This document shows positions 49,710 to 59,576 of a stretch of 64,000 nt of DNA, one piece after another (the first letter of the stretch is position 1; each line of letters opens with the position of its first letter). Origin of the DNA: Archegozetes longisetosus. Its lineage: Eukaryota > Arthropoda > Arachnida > Sarcoptiformes > Trhypochthoniidae. The DNA is taken from positions 10,271,172 to 10,335,171 of the forward strand of contig JAEMBT020000008.1 of NCBI GenBank assembly GCA_018873245.2, in the 5' to 3' direction. Under the pieces are notes generated by a model. The model saw only the letters and a list, made by a program, of their open reading frames with translations, did no database searches and was not told the DNA's origin. Made by a program: the position numbers and the translations under genes.

Positions 49710-52700
49710 TCATTCGAAAAGCTTCAAACGTAGCATTGAGTAAACATAAGTTTCTTTGATATTATCGCTATTAACACTTAAAATCTCAAACTCTTTTCTA
49801 GCATCGAAAATCTCTGTTTCGTATTCTTCTTTTTCACATAAAGCCCATAAGCCTTGTTCAGTCAGAATGTCTCCAATTTTATGAGGCCTTTCAATTACTC
49901 GTTTTCGGATCATTGTCTCGCACAAATCAGAAATCTTTTGGTATTTCTGTCTTAAAAGTTGCGATTTGATTCCAATCTCATCTTCATATTCGCTGAAAAT
50001 AATAATGTATAGATATAATTTTCTTAAATTTTAAAATTGACGAAGAAACTTTCTAGAAAATTTCCTAGAAACTTTCTATAAAGTTCTTCATAATACTAAT
50101 ACCAATTCAAGTCAATAATGAATAAATCATGACAAACAACACCTAAACTGTAGATGTCCGCCGTATGATCATATTTTCTCCCTCTCTTTTTTCTGAGGCC
50201 GCATATTTCCAAGCACCAACTCCTGCTGAATGAGATGGTTCTGCAAAGTTATGTTCACTAAATCCTGTAATTTTCAAGGATTTATCTTTGTGTATGGCTA
50301 GTAAACCAAAATCTGCTATTTTCACGAACTTTTACTGTTTAATTCTATTTTTAAAAGTATATTATCTGGCTTTATATCACGATGAATAAGACTTTTATTA
50401 TGTAAATAGTTAACACCTTCAAGAGTTTCAATGAATACTTGACTTGCCATATAGTATCCCAATGGTGTTAAGAATTCTCCTTCTTTAAAATATTTTTGAA
50501 TTTCTACATTAATATCCTTCAATGTTTTATCGCATAATTCCATCTGAATGTAAAGTGTCACAGTTTTAATTTCTGTCGAATTTTTAGTGACATTATTTTC
50601 AAGCCATACATCGAAATATTTCACTAATCTTTCATGACGCAAATCAGTAATAACTGAAGATGTTTTCAGCTCTTTTCTGAACTGTCTCGCTAATTCATTG
50701 GTAAATTTTATCTTTTTCACTGCAAAAGCTTCATTTTTATTCTTTTCTGATTCAACTTTAATCACTTCTCCGTAACATCCCTTCCCAATTACTTTTCCAG
50801 TTTCATGAAAATTTTCTGTATACCAATTATCACGTAAGAAATTGACATTTAATTGTTTTACCACATTCTCAATTTGTTTATATTTAATCAGTCTGTAAAC
50901 AAATGAATCACTTGAGTTTCCTGTAGCCTCTATGTCTTTTATCTGATTCTGAACTTCTGGTTCGTCAAAGGTCAAAGCCCATAAGCGCTTTTCATTCAGT
51001 ATTTCTACACAATTTGGTCTGTCTCTAAACCGCATTCTTGTCATTTTGCAACATAAGTCACTTAGTGCTTGATATTTAGTCATAAGGTGAGAATTTTCAT
51101 CTCCCACGTATTTCCTAGAAAAATCAAATTCCTAATTAGAAATTTTCTTTTTGAATACAAAGTTAAGATTCAACACCTATTGAAGTCAATATTGAATAAA
51201 TCTTGTAAGGTAACTCCCAAACTATAAATGTCTGCCTTTGTGTCATATTTTCTTCCAATCAACACTTCTCGTGCTGCATATCTAATGTCTCCTCTATCTG
51301 CTGTATGAGATTGTCCCTCAAATTCGTGTGTAGTCGCTAAACCGAAATCAGCGATTCTGACTACTCTTCCATATATTTCATTTGTCAACATTATATTATC
51401 TGGTTTTAAGTCTCTGTGAATTATAGGTGTATATTTATTGTGTAAACTATTAACACCTTCCAGTATTTCAATGAATATTGCACTCGCAATATAATAACCT
51501 AAAGGAGTCAAGCAATCTTTTAAAGGAGGTTTGAATCACTTCTTATTTCTCTTATTATTTCACGTAGTGATTTTTCATAAATTTCCATTTGAATGTAAAG
51601 AGTTACTTTTTCAGAGATTGACCTTCTACTTGGTCTACTTTCAAATTGATCTTCAAGCCATACATCAAAATATTTAGCTACTCTTTTATCTCTTTCCCAT
51701 AATCCTTTTATGACTGATATCGTCTCCAACTCTTTTATAAATTCTCTTTCACAATCAAAACTGAATCTGATCTTCTTAATTGCAAAGAAGTTTCCATTAT
51801 CTCTATTTTCCACTTTAAATACTTCTCCAAAACTTCCTTTTCCGAGTTTTTCTAATTCATTGAATTCTATTTCATATTTTTGGTTCTGAAAGAATGTTTC
51901 GTCGAATGGGATAATCACTTTCTCAATTGGTTTGTAATTTATTTGAAAATAATGCGCGAAAATATCATCAAAAGAACTTGTATCGATTTCTTTTGGTTCT
52001 CTTATCTCTTGTTCTCCGCATTGACCCCAAGCAAAATACAAACTATTCTCTGATAGTGCAGCAGAAATATCGTATAAAGAATGTGATGCGATATCTATAT
52101 ATTTATTTGGATGAACCAATTTTATATTGGTGAATTTCTCTCCATTATAGATATCAGTTCCCAATTGTCCCCTATTACTACCAAACACGTAAATATCTCC
52201 AAAACTTGATAGCAATAAACTGTGATTCGAGCCACAACTTATTTTAATAACTCCACTTATTTTTATTAATTTCGGTAAATAACAACGCTCATCTGCAAAG
52301 TTACTTCCTAGTTGACCATATTCGTTAAAACCCCAACTGAAGACTTTTCCTGTATCTGTTAATACCATAGAATGTCGACCACCACAAGCAATAGCTTTCA
52401 CTTTGTCGTTATAAAATCCGTTTACATGGAACGGTATCGACACGTTACAATTACTTCCATTCCCAATCTGCCCCTTCGAATTTATACCCCACGCATAGAC
52501 CTCACCATTAAATGTCAGAACAAGCGTATGAGCAGCACCGCAACGAATATCGATAATTTGCTTATCAATTAAATATTGGTTCAATTCTGGTTTAACTAGA
52601 GCTTCAGAAACTCTTCCATTTCCTAATAGTCCATCCACATTTGAACCCCAACAATAAACTTTTCCATTAACAGTGCGCGCAATTGTATGATTCTCACCAT

Positions 52701-52947
52701 TCTTTAAATCAATCACTTGTTTTTCACACAATTCAGAAACAATTGATTTCTCTATTAAATATTTGATAACACTGTTGTTTTCACTCATTGTTATTAGTGC
52801 ATTTCTAAAAACATCCTTTCTTTCGAATTCGTAAAATTTATCCTCTTTAGTAACTATTATTACATATTTATCAGTAACGTATGATAAAACGATGTTATCT
52901 TTAAAATATTCGTTCAATCTATTGAAAAATGCTTTATCACTGTCCAT
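49710..52947 (-). pseudogene. RCC1-repeat protein with two tandem eIF2alpha-kinase-like domains (frames broken)
   Basis: The first frame runs from the ATG at 52947 (MDSDKAFF). At least four RCC1-type blades follow: VYCWGSNVDGLLGNG, VYAWGINSKGQIGNG, VFSWGFNEYGQLG and IYVFGSNRGQLG. Kinase 1 has LGKGSFGEVFKV, FAIKKIRF, a KYFDVWLE...LYIQMEI segment, HRDLKPDN and ADFGLA. After a 62-bp intron (51176-51115) comes a C-lobe end (RPNCVEIL). Kinase 2 has IGKGCYGEVIKV, FAVKKIKF, LYIQMELCDKTL, HRDIKPDN and ADFGLL. A 110-bp intron (50102-49993) precedes the last exon. The FDVWLE and YIQMELC motifs point to the GCN2/PKR/PERK group. The usual SPE of the activation segment reads ARE in kinase 1. Three frame changes are needed (about 51520, 50325, 50170): a decaying gene or assembly indels. 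Confidence 0.75.
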
Positions 52948-53016
52948 AATTCCAAAACGAACAAAACTCTCTAAAAAATAGTAAACAACACAATAAATAA
53001 GATGGTTATTAGGCAC

Positions 53017-53476
53017 TATTACCTGACAACATACAAATTTGAAAATTTTGTTTTGAGCAAGATGTTATTTCCCGTGATTATCGACTAAATTTTCAAATCA
53101 GTTAAAAATCAGCCACATTTTCAACCACAAATCAGTAACCACATTAATTAATGATATTAAAATTTTAACTTCTGTTCTCTTATTGGCTAGAATGAACCTT
53201 TTAGACACGAAGGTAAACTAGAGCGAAACTAACGATACATTTCGGGATTAACTTATGTGCAATTTTATCAATTTCGTCGACTTTGTCACTCAATTAATTT
53301 CAAATTATTAAAAACACAATAAAACTAATGATTTCAGGTTTAAGTTGGCTAAATTCAAAATAGAAGATTTGCTTCAGAAACTGACTTTAGGTCGCGTTCA
53401 ACTTTCAGATATTTTTCGGATGCTATTACTTTATACCATTCATTTTGACGATAATTTATGAAAAGATATTTTTGTC
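53017..53476. other. Upstream region of the RCC1-kinase gene
   Basis: A+T-rich, probably promoter of the minus-strand kinase gene. No ORF or repeat is supported. Confidence 0.4.
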
Positions 53477-53982
53477 TAGGGTGACCAAATGTCTTCCTTT
53501 AGAGAGGACAGTCCTCTTTTGACAAGTTTTATCCTCTGTCCTCCCGGGGGTCAGAGGAGGACAATACAATGTCCTCATTTACAAAAAAAGCATTAAAATT
53601 TCGTGAGACTGTAATAATTTCTTATGTTTTGTATGCAAAAGTCAAATTATGCCCTTTTCGTAGTCGAAGATAGTATAATTTCGCATATATATATATATAT
53701 ACATTATAAAGGGAACAATTAGGAGGATTGTACATAAGTATAGTGCAATCATATGTTTGATTTATCAAATACATGTGACGTATTATAAAATTTTAATCAA
53801 AACAATCCCTCTTTTTAATTGTGAATCGCAATGTCTCAGAAGGGAAGCAAAGGAATATAAGAAGTATTCATTTAGACACAAATTGTATTAAACTAAATAA
53901 TATGTGAAAAAAATGTCCTTCTCTGTCCTCCTTTTCGATTGCTTAAGTCCTCCCGTATAGCAGTTATGACGTGGTCACTCTA
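53477..53982. mobile_element. 506-bp non-autonomous hAT element with perfect 8-bp target duplication
   Basis: TTTTTGTC is repeated exactly on both sides (53469-53476 and 53983-53990). The element begins TAGGGTGACCAAATGTC and ends in the complement of TAGAGTGACCACGTC. Near each end there are clusters of GTCCTC/GAGGAC units (53490-53575 and 53914-53955), which look like subterminal repeats for transposase binding. There is no transposase. A (TA)n run is at about 53685-53702. The intact duplication suggests a fairly young insertion. Confidence 0.85.
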
Positions 53983-54398
53983 TTTTTGTCGAATTACTGA
54001 GTTTCATGGCAAAAGAGACTTGCAAATGTCGTTCTTTTTTTATAGTCTGAACACCGAAGAATCTCGCGCTACAAATTCAAATGTGGTTATTGCGCACGAA
54101 TTTCGAAATTTTATTTTAAAGATAAAAAAATAATCTTCAAATCGATAGGTTACATAATAATTTATTGACTATAATATGATTAAATAAATTATTTTCACTT
54201 GATTGAATTTTTCCAGGCTTTGTTGTGAAGTTTATTTTAACTAATTTTATATGTAAGCATAATATTTTAAATAAACACTTGACATTCAACAATAAGAAGA
54301 GATTATAACTATAGTTGTTCTTTATTAGATGATAAGTTGTAAGTCCTTGAGTATAATTTCTTTAGCTGAACTGACAGAAACTGAATTTACGATTAATA

Positions 54399-54811
54399 TT
54401 AGGGTTTTGCTTATGTAATGCGGTTCTTTTAACGTTATGTTTGAGGTCAATTTTGAATCAGTAATCGATTGTTTACGAATGTTTTTGGAAAGTCATCCAA
54501 AAGAGTGATATCTAAACTCAAATTATTGACAAATAATCTTTAAATAAAATGTGTCCAAATGGCTGAAATGTTTTCGGCTAAGACTCACATAAGACATTGT
54601 TTGTTGTATGAATTTCATCAGAGATCAAATGCTACCGAAGCCGCACAACACATTCGGGACACATATGGTTGCAAAGCTCGGAGTGTGAGTCAGTGTTAGC
54701 GATGATTTTCGCGCTTCTGAAACAACGACTTCAGTGTCGAAGACAACCCTCAATCCGGGCGACCAGTGCAATATTACTAACAAAAATCGCATTACATAAG
54801 CAAAACCCTAA
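54399..54811 (+). mobile_element. 413-bp internally deleted mariner element
   Basis: TA flanks both ends (54397-54398 and 54812-54813). The terminal inverted repeats starting TTAGGGTTTTGCTTATG are perfect over about 24 bp. The plus strand still encodes a transposase N-terminus, HIRHCLLYEFHQRSNATEAA, then QHIRDTYGCKARSV, stops, and EDNPQSGRPVQ. This is the helix-turn-helix DNA-binding region and linker of mariner/SETMAR-type transposases. The catalytic domain is absent, so it can move only in trans. Perfect TIRs suggest recent activity. Confidence 0.88.
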
Positions 54812-54813
54812 TA

Positions 54814-55330
54814 CAATATTTCTAAAGAGCAATAGATAATTAAACTAAGATATGAGTTACGTCTTAAACTTTAATCTTTATTTTAATCGCACTTTTCCCT
54901 ATTAAACTAAGAATGCAATTATTTATTTGTTATATAAATTTCAGTATTTGTTTATTTTCTATTTCAACAACTAATTTGAGTTTACCCTTCAAATACTTAT
55001 TCTCAGAAGGCCTTAAAGAAATGAATTTAGGAAAACTTTTGATTACGATTTGGAACATCTTATTCTACATCGAATAAGAGAAATGAGGTAAATATTGGGG
55101 CAGTAAAAAATACGATTGATTTCAAGCATATCTTACATAATTTATTAACTAAAAAATGAGAAAGTATTATCGAATTGCATTTATTCAATATTGCATTGCG
55201 GGATCTTTTATGTAGAATTATTAATTATACTATGTATTACTGAATTGAATAGAGAATGGAGTTTCCATATAATTTTCTGATAATTATTTAAATTATCTAC
55301 AATTTGACGTTAAGATCATAATTCGGGTAT
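54814..55330. other. Gene-free spacer
   Basis: A+T-rich, nothing recognised. Confidence 0.4.
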
Positions 55331-55640
55331 GCTATAGAATAGGCCCACCTCAGGATCGTCATAAGATAGGATCTATCAAGGAGTTTTGGGACCGTAGAAT
55401 CCATTTCTGGTAGTAAAAATGTCGGAAATTATTACTTTCGGAGTTATGGACAATCAAAACAGCAAAATTACATTGAAGTGTAGGAAGAAAAAACTTTAAA
55501 ATTTACATTGATTTCAATGGGTGCCTTTTGGGGACATACTTTTGATGATCGAACCTAATAGTACTCGGCGCGAAGTGTCTAACGATTTACTACATTCGAT
55601 ATTTCGTCCATAAGTTACGTAAAAAATTAATTTCAATTAA
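55331..55640. repeat. Candidate terminal fragment of an unidentified transposon
   Basis: The stretch with AGGCCCACCTCAGGATCGTC, a later GATCTATCAAGG, and GGAGTTATGGACAATC has the same internal layout as the left terminus of the SWIM-domain element near 57.3 kb: GGCCC, then a GATYNT block, then a CGGAGTTATG-type block. It is probably a diverged relative. Ends not defined. Confidence 0.3.
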
Positions 55641-55674
55641 ATCTACAAATGCTTTAGGTTTTAACGGGTCATTT

Positions 55675-55911
55675 TTGCTTTCGTTCTTTACAGCTTGCTT
55701 TGCTTTCATTGTTTTGCTTTTATTATTCCGTTCTTTATTGTATATTCAAACTGAAAATATATTTCATCTCGCTCATTTAATTCAAAAAATTGCAAAAATG
55801 CATGCGTTGAGTATAAGTTTTATGGTCACTAGGAGCCATAGAGATGTGCCGATTAGGCTAAAACATATATTATTTGAGTACACGTTGAGATCTATCAATT
55901 TACATAAGTGA
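55675..55911 (+). pseudogene. Possible chemoreceptor fragment (membrane segment plus IPI-type linker)
   Basis: An open frame of 78 residues has one strong membrane segment (ACFAFIVLLLLFRSLLYI). It is followed by RDVPIRLKHILFEYTLRSIN, which recalls the IPI..KLKL..FIERLS segment of arachnid chemoreceptors before the last exon. No neighbouring exons were found. The call is weak; a random hydrophobic frame is possible. Confidence 0.25.
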
Positions 55912-57299
55912 GGCTGCGGCGTACTGGAGGGACAAAATGGGCATTCTCCATTAAGTAACGAGTTAGAGCTTCACTATTAATCAGCTCAATAGATGGATAA
56001 TATGTTTATTTAAAAAAATTATTAAATCAATATAAAAGAAGTTTGACAAACCCTGGCTATCAATTATATAATATAAGATATAATTATTTGTTATTATTGA
56101 TACATTAATGCATAGGTGGGAACCCCACCCTCCGTCCCCACTCAACACCCCTAAAAGATTTGCGATTGAGGTTTCCGGCGGCGACAAGTGACGCGAGTGG
56201 GTTCGCTTGGTTGAGCCGTGATTTCATAAGAGCAGATTTTTCAGCTCCAACCCCGTATGGATGGCAGGATGTAATTCATTATTTTATAAATTGACTTTTC
56301 AACTGATCTTTATGTATTTTTTAACGTTGATTCTGAATATGAAATCAAAATTTTTTTATATCGAATACTTTTCGATATTCGACTTTAGATATTTTATATC
56401 GAATTTTTCCACCTTAAGATTTTTTATTATATGATATATGATTTCGATGTAGAATTTAACGCTGATTATAATTATGAAACCCGTTTTTCCATATCTTAGA
56501 GAAAATTGAAGATTCATTTTAAACGTTTACTTTAAGGACAACTAGCGGATAAACTATAAGTTAAACAGAGATGGATCCATTGACAATTTTGATTAGGATG
56601 ATGACCTCTATTAAAATATATCATAAGATCCCGGGTGTATAAATAGCCAGAATCCCATAGACTTATTTTCATCGTTCTTTACTCATTATTTGCGTTTTCA
56701 ATAAGTTATAATTTGTTGAATAAAAATTACAATCAGAAATTTCTTAAATTAAACTTCATGCCTATATTTCAATGTGAGATACAATTGATCTAAAATTCAT
56801 TAATTTAAACTAGTGTCGATTCCATTCCGGGAATAGGAATAAGAATAAAAATCGATATTGCTACTCTAGTTCCTATTCTTGGAACGGGACTAGAACGAGA
56901 ATAGGAATGAAAATTAGAAACGGAATGAGAACGAGAATAGAAATGGAAAAAATTTAGGAAAGGAATAGAAATGAGAAAATTTTAGAAACGGAACGGGAAT
57001 AGAAATATGGAGACAAATTCAATCAAGATCTTGTTCTTTACTATGTAATTGGAATTTAATATCTATTTAAATAAAATATTTTTATCTCTTGAATTATTGT
57101 GATAACTTTCAAGAAACGTAATGGAAATAATTTTAAAATTATAATCGTTTAATTTGCCATATGTTTATCTCTGATGATATCAATTTCATTTCAAGTATAG
57201 GAATTAAAATTAATTACTATTTCAGTTCCTGTTCTTGGCTAACTGGAACGGGAATAGAATTGAAAATGGATTTCGGAACGGAACGGAAACGCGAATAGA
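55912..57299. repeat. Gene-free stretch with a G+C-rich patch and degenerate GGAATAGG repeats
   Basis: 56105-56260 is unusually G+C-rich for this window (GGTTTCCGGCGGCGACAAGT) but has no clear ORF. 56825-57010 and 57225-57300 consist of degenerate units such as GGAACGGGAATAGGAAT. The local motif AGTTCCTATTCTTGGAACGG (56870) recurs as AGTTCCTGTTCTTGG..GGAACGG (57228). They look like subterminal repeats of a DNA transposon or a decayed minisatellite. Confidence 0.45.
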
Positions 57300-58523
57300 A
57301 AGGAGACCAATATTTTCCTATGGACCACTGGGGCCCGTCCGATTTTGATGAGTGACATCATTTGAAAGATCTTTTGACGCTGAACACAAAAATCTCTAGG
57401 GACTTTTTACCAAAATCAATAGTTTTCGAGTTATGAGGGAAAAATCGCCTTATGTTAAAAATAAATTTTTTCGGGTTCTTAGCAACAAAAATATATTATT
57501 TGTGTTGCCTGCTTCCTACCACTTGGAGGTAAATCCGAAGGAAACATAAAACTAAAACCAAAACTAAAAACAAACTAAAAAACTATAAAATAATTAATCT
57601 GTCAGTGCTATCCGGATAAGTAAAATCTTTGAAAAAATCATCAAATTGCCTACCTGGTGATTTGATCTCAGATAGGTATCTGCCATATCCGAGGTACCAG
57701 AGCACTGTCATTATGTGTGCACAGCATCCGACAGTTCTGAGGCCGATTTTGCACTGACAACAGTACTCAATTATTGAATCGGTTCCGGACATTTTCTTAT
57801 CTACTAAAACGTAGATTAGATACTTTGTTTGATTCCGGAACCGAGAATGAATACGCCCGCGAATAAGCATTGGGTCCTCTGCTTGTATACTGTGAGAGGG
57901 TAAAGAAAGAGGTCCATACCAGGTGGTGCCACCCTCTACTAGGTAAGGTAGTGGCTGCCGGCCCCCCACAAGGAGGGTTTGATCCACCTGGCTGGGGAGA
58001 CCCAGCCTGAGTCACAGGACCAACCCCCGTAGATGGGTGTTGACTCTGCCTCGTTCCCTTTGTAAACATTACTGGGAACACTTCTAGATTTCAAAGCTGG
58101 TGGTTTTTGGATTTAGAGACCAGTTACATAACAGTATCAAGTGAACTACTGATGTATTCACCTTGTTGAACTGAGTCTATTGGTACCCAACTTCGGGTTC
58201 TAGATCACTTGGTTTGCTAGCCATCGCTCTAAGCATGTCTTATATTTTTTGACCTAGTTGCCTTCCTATAACTCTGTAGAGGCTTCCTCCATGGTACGGA
58301 TCTAATTCTGCTTTACGAGATCTTTCTAAATATATGAATATTAAAAGGAGTTTGGCTTTAATACGCATAAATTGTTAATTGCCGTTCCGAACCTTTTGGA
58401 GCTTATAACTCGGAAACGGAATGAGATGGACTATAAGTTTTATATATATATATTTGAACTCAGCAAAGTAAGATCTATCCAATGATACTAAAATCAGCGG
58501 GGCCCAAAAATATTGGTCCTCTT
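57300..58523 (-). mobile_element. 1.2-kb TIR element carrying a SWIM zinc-finger fragment (MULE-like)
   Basis: The left end AAAGGAGACCAATATTTT with GGGGCCCGTCCGATTTTGAT is repeated in inverted orientation at the right end (ATCAGCGGGGCCC and AAAATATTGGTCCTCTTT). Weaker similarity extends to about 150 bp, including a CGAGTTATGAGGG/CGAGTTATAAGC block. Inside, on the minus strand, 57987-57583 encodes IRGRIHSRFRNQTKYLIYVL and a SWIM zinc finger, CQCKIGLRTVGCCAHIMTVL then WYLGYGRY, ending in TYPDSTD. SWIM fingers of this sort occur at the C-terminus of Mutator-like transposases and of a widespread arthropod transposon-derived family. The remaining transposase is absent. Confidence 0.65.
57583..57987 (-). 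CDS. SWIM-type zinc-finger fragment, transposon-derived
   Basis: Open frame of 134 residues inside the TIR element. It has the CxC...CxH SWIM signature (CCQCKIGLRTVGCCAHIMTV) followed by LWYLGYGRY, and upstream the IHSRFRNQTKYLIYVLVDKK segment typical of the same family. The first roughly 40 residues (to the HSIQAEDP segment) fit less well and may not belong. There is no catalytic domain, so it is a relic or accessory DNA-binding piece. Confidence 0.6.
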   Translation of the reverse strand: MDQTLLVGGRQPLPYLVEGGTTWYGPLSLPSHSIQAEDPMLIRGRIHSRFRNQTKYLIYVLVDKKMSGTDSIIEYCCQCKIGLRTVGCCAHIMTVLWYLGYGRYLSEIKSPGRQFDDFFKDFTYPDSTDRLIIL

Positions 58524-58584
58524 TATATCTAACTTTCTTATTATGAAGAAAAAACCATTACTGTTGTCTACATTATTAAAATTT

Positions 58585-58705
58585 TTTAATGAACCTTTAA
58601 ATCATTGAATACAATCTATCGTGATATTAATATAAATAATTATAGTAGTATTTTTCTTGCAAAACATTTGACTTAAGCTATATTTATAATGTTAACATTA
58701 CTTAG
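58585..58705 (+). pseudogene. Third chemoreceptor relic
   Basis: About 120 bp align with 22890-23010 of the decayed receptor. AAATCATTGAATACAATCTA matches AAATCATTGAATTCAGTCTA, and AAGCTATATTTATAATGTTA corresponds to GGGCTATATTTGTAACTGTC. Stops are present in all frames. It is a small fragment next to the SWIM element, possibly moved there with transposon DNA. Confidence 0.6.
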
Positions 58706-59576
58706 TATCCAGACTACACCCTTGCATTTCAGTAAAGTATTTCAGAAAGAATATTTCAGTAAAAAATATTCTAAGTGTAGGCGAATTTATTTTTCAAATT
58801 GTAACCATGGGAATCTTCAATACCTCAGAATTGTTACCAGTGGCAAATCGAGAGAATTTTGAGTGAGAGTAAAACATTTTTCCATAGATTTTCTCATTAG
58901 AATTGATATCATTGTTACTATTAATAATCTATTCAATTAATGTTAAAATTCTGTAACTCATTTAAATTTCGTTTGTATAATAAATTTTTTCTCTGCGGAA
59001 TCACTCTACCTAAGCTTTTGTTTGAAGTCGAGAGGACCCGTGCCTCCCAGACTTCACTTGCTTCGCTACTCACTATTATAAACGAGCGCCATCAAATTGA
59101 CAGTTGACCAGATCAGAAAAGTTTCCAAAAGTTTCTAAAAACATGTTAAATACTCATTAGTTCAAAGAATATTAGTAGATGTCAATAGTTTCGTTATATG
59201 TAAGAATTTATTTTGAAACGGAAAAACAACTGCAAAAAATAATATAAAATGTATAAAAAAATTAAAGGTTCGTTATTTTAAGTAATTTCTTGAATTTACT
59301 ATCAATTATTTAATTGAGAGAATGATTAAAATAAATAGAACTTCAAAACTAAGTTAAGTAATAACTTAGTATAACGTTTTGAAAAACGAAACCCTTTTCA
59401 CATTTATTTGATGAGCAAAAGTCCGTTTGTTTATATGATGTACAAAAGGTACAACACTTCGGTTAACCATAAGCAGTTATCTATACTTAGTCAACAATAG
59501 TCTACTCATTAAATGTTTTGATTTGAAGTCTATTTAAAACATCAATAAATAAGAGTTAAAACAATTGAATTAAAGA
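58706..59576. other. Intergenic region upstream of the Sfmbt-like gene
   Basis: No supportable ORF. It likely includes the promoter of the gene starting at 59577. The patch GACCCGTGCCTCCCAGAC at 59034 is locally G+C-rich. Confidence 0.4.

Noticed and set aside
56105-56260. G+C-rich patch considered as a CpG island or gene exon
   Set aside because: No spliceable frame with recognisable motifs, and it lies amid transposon-type repeats.
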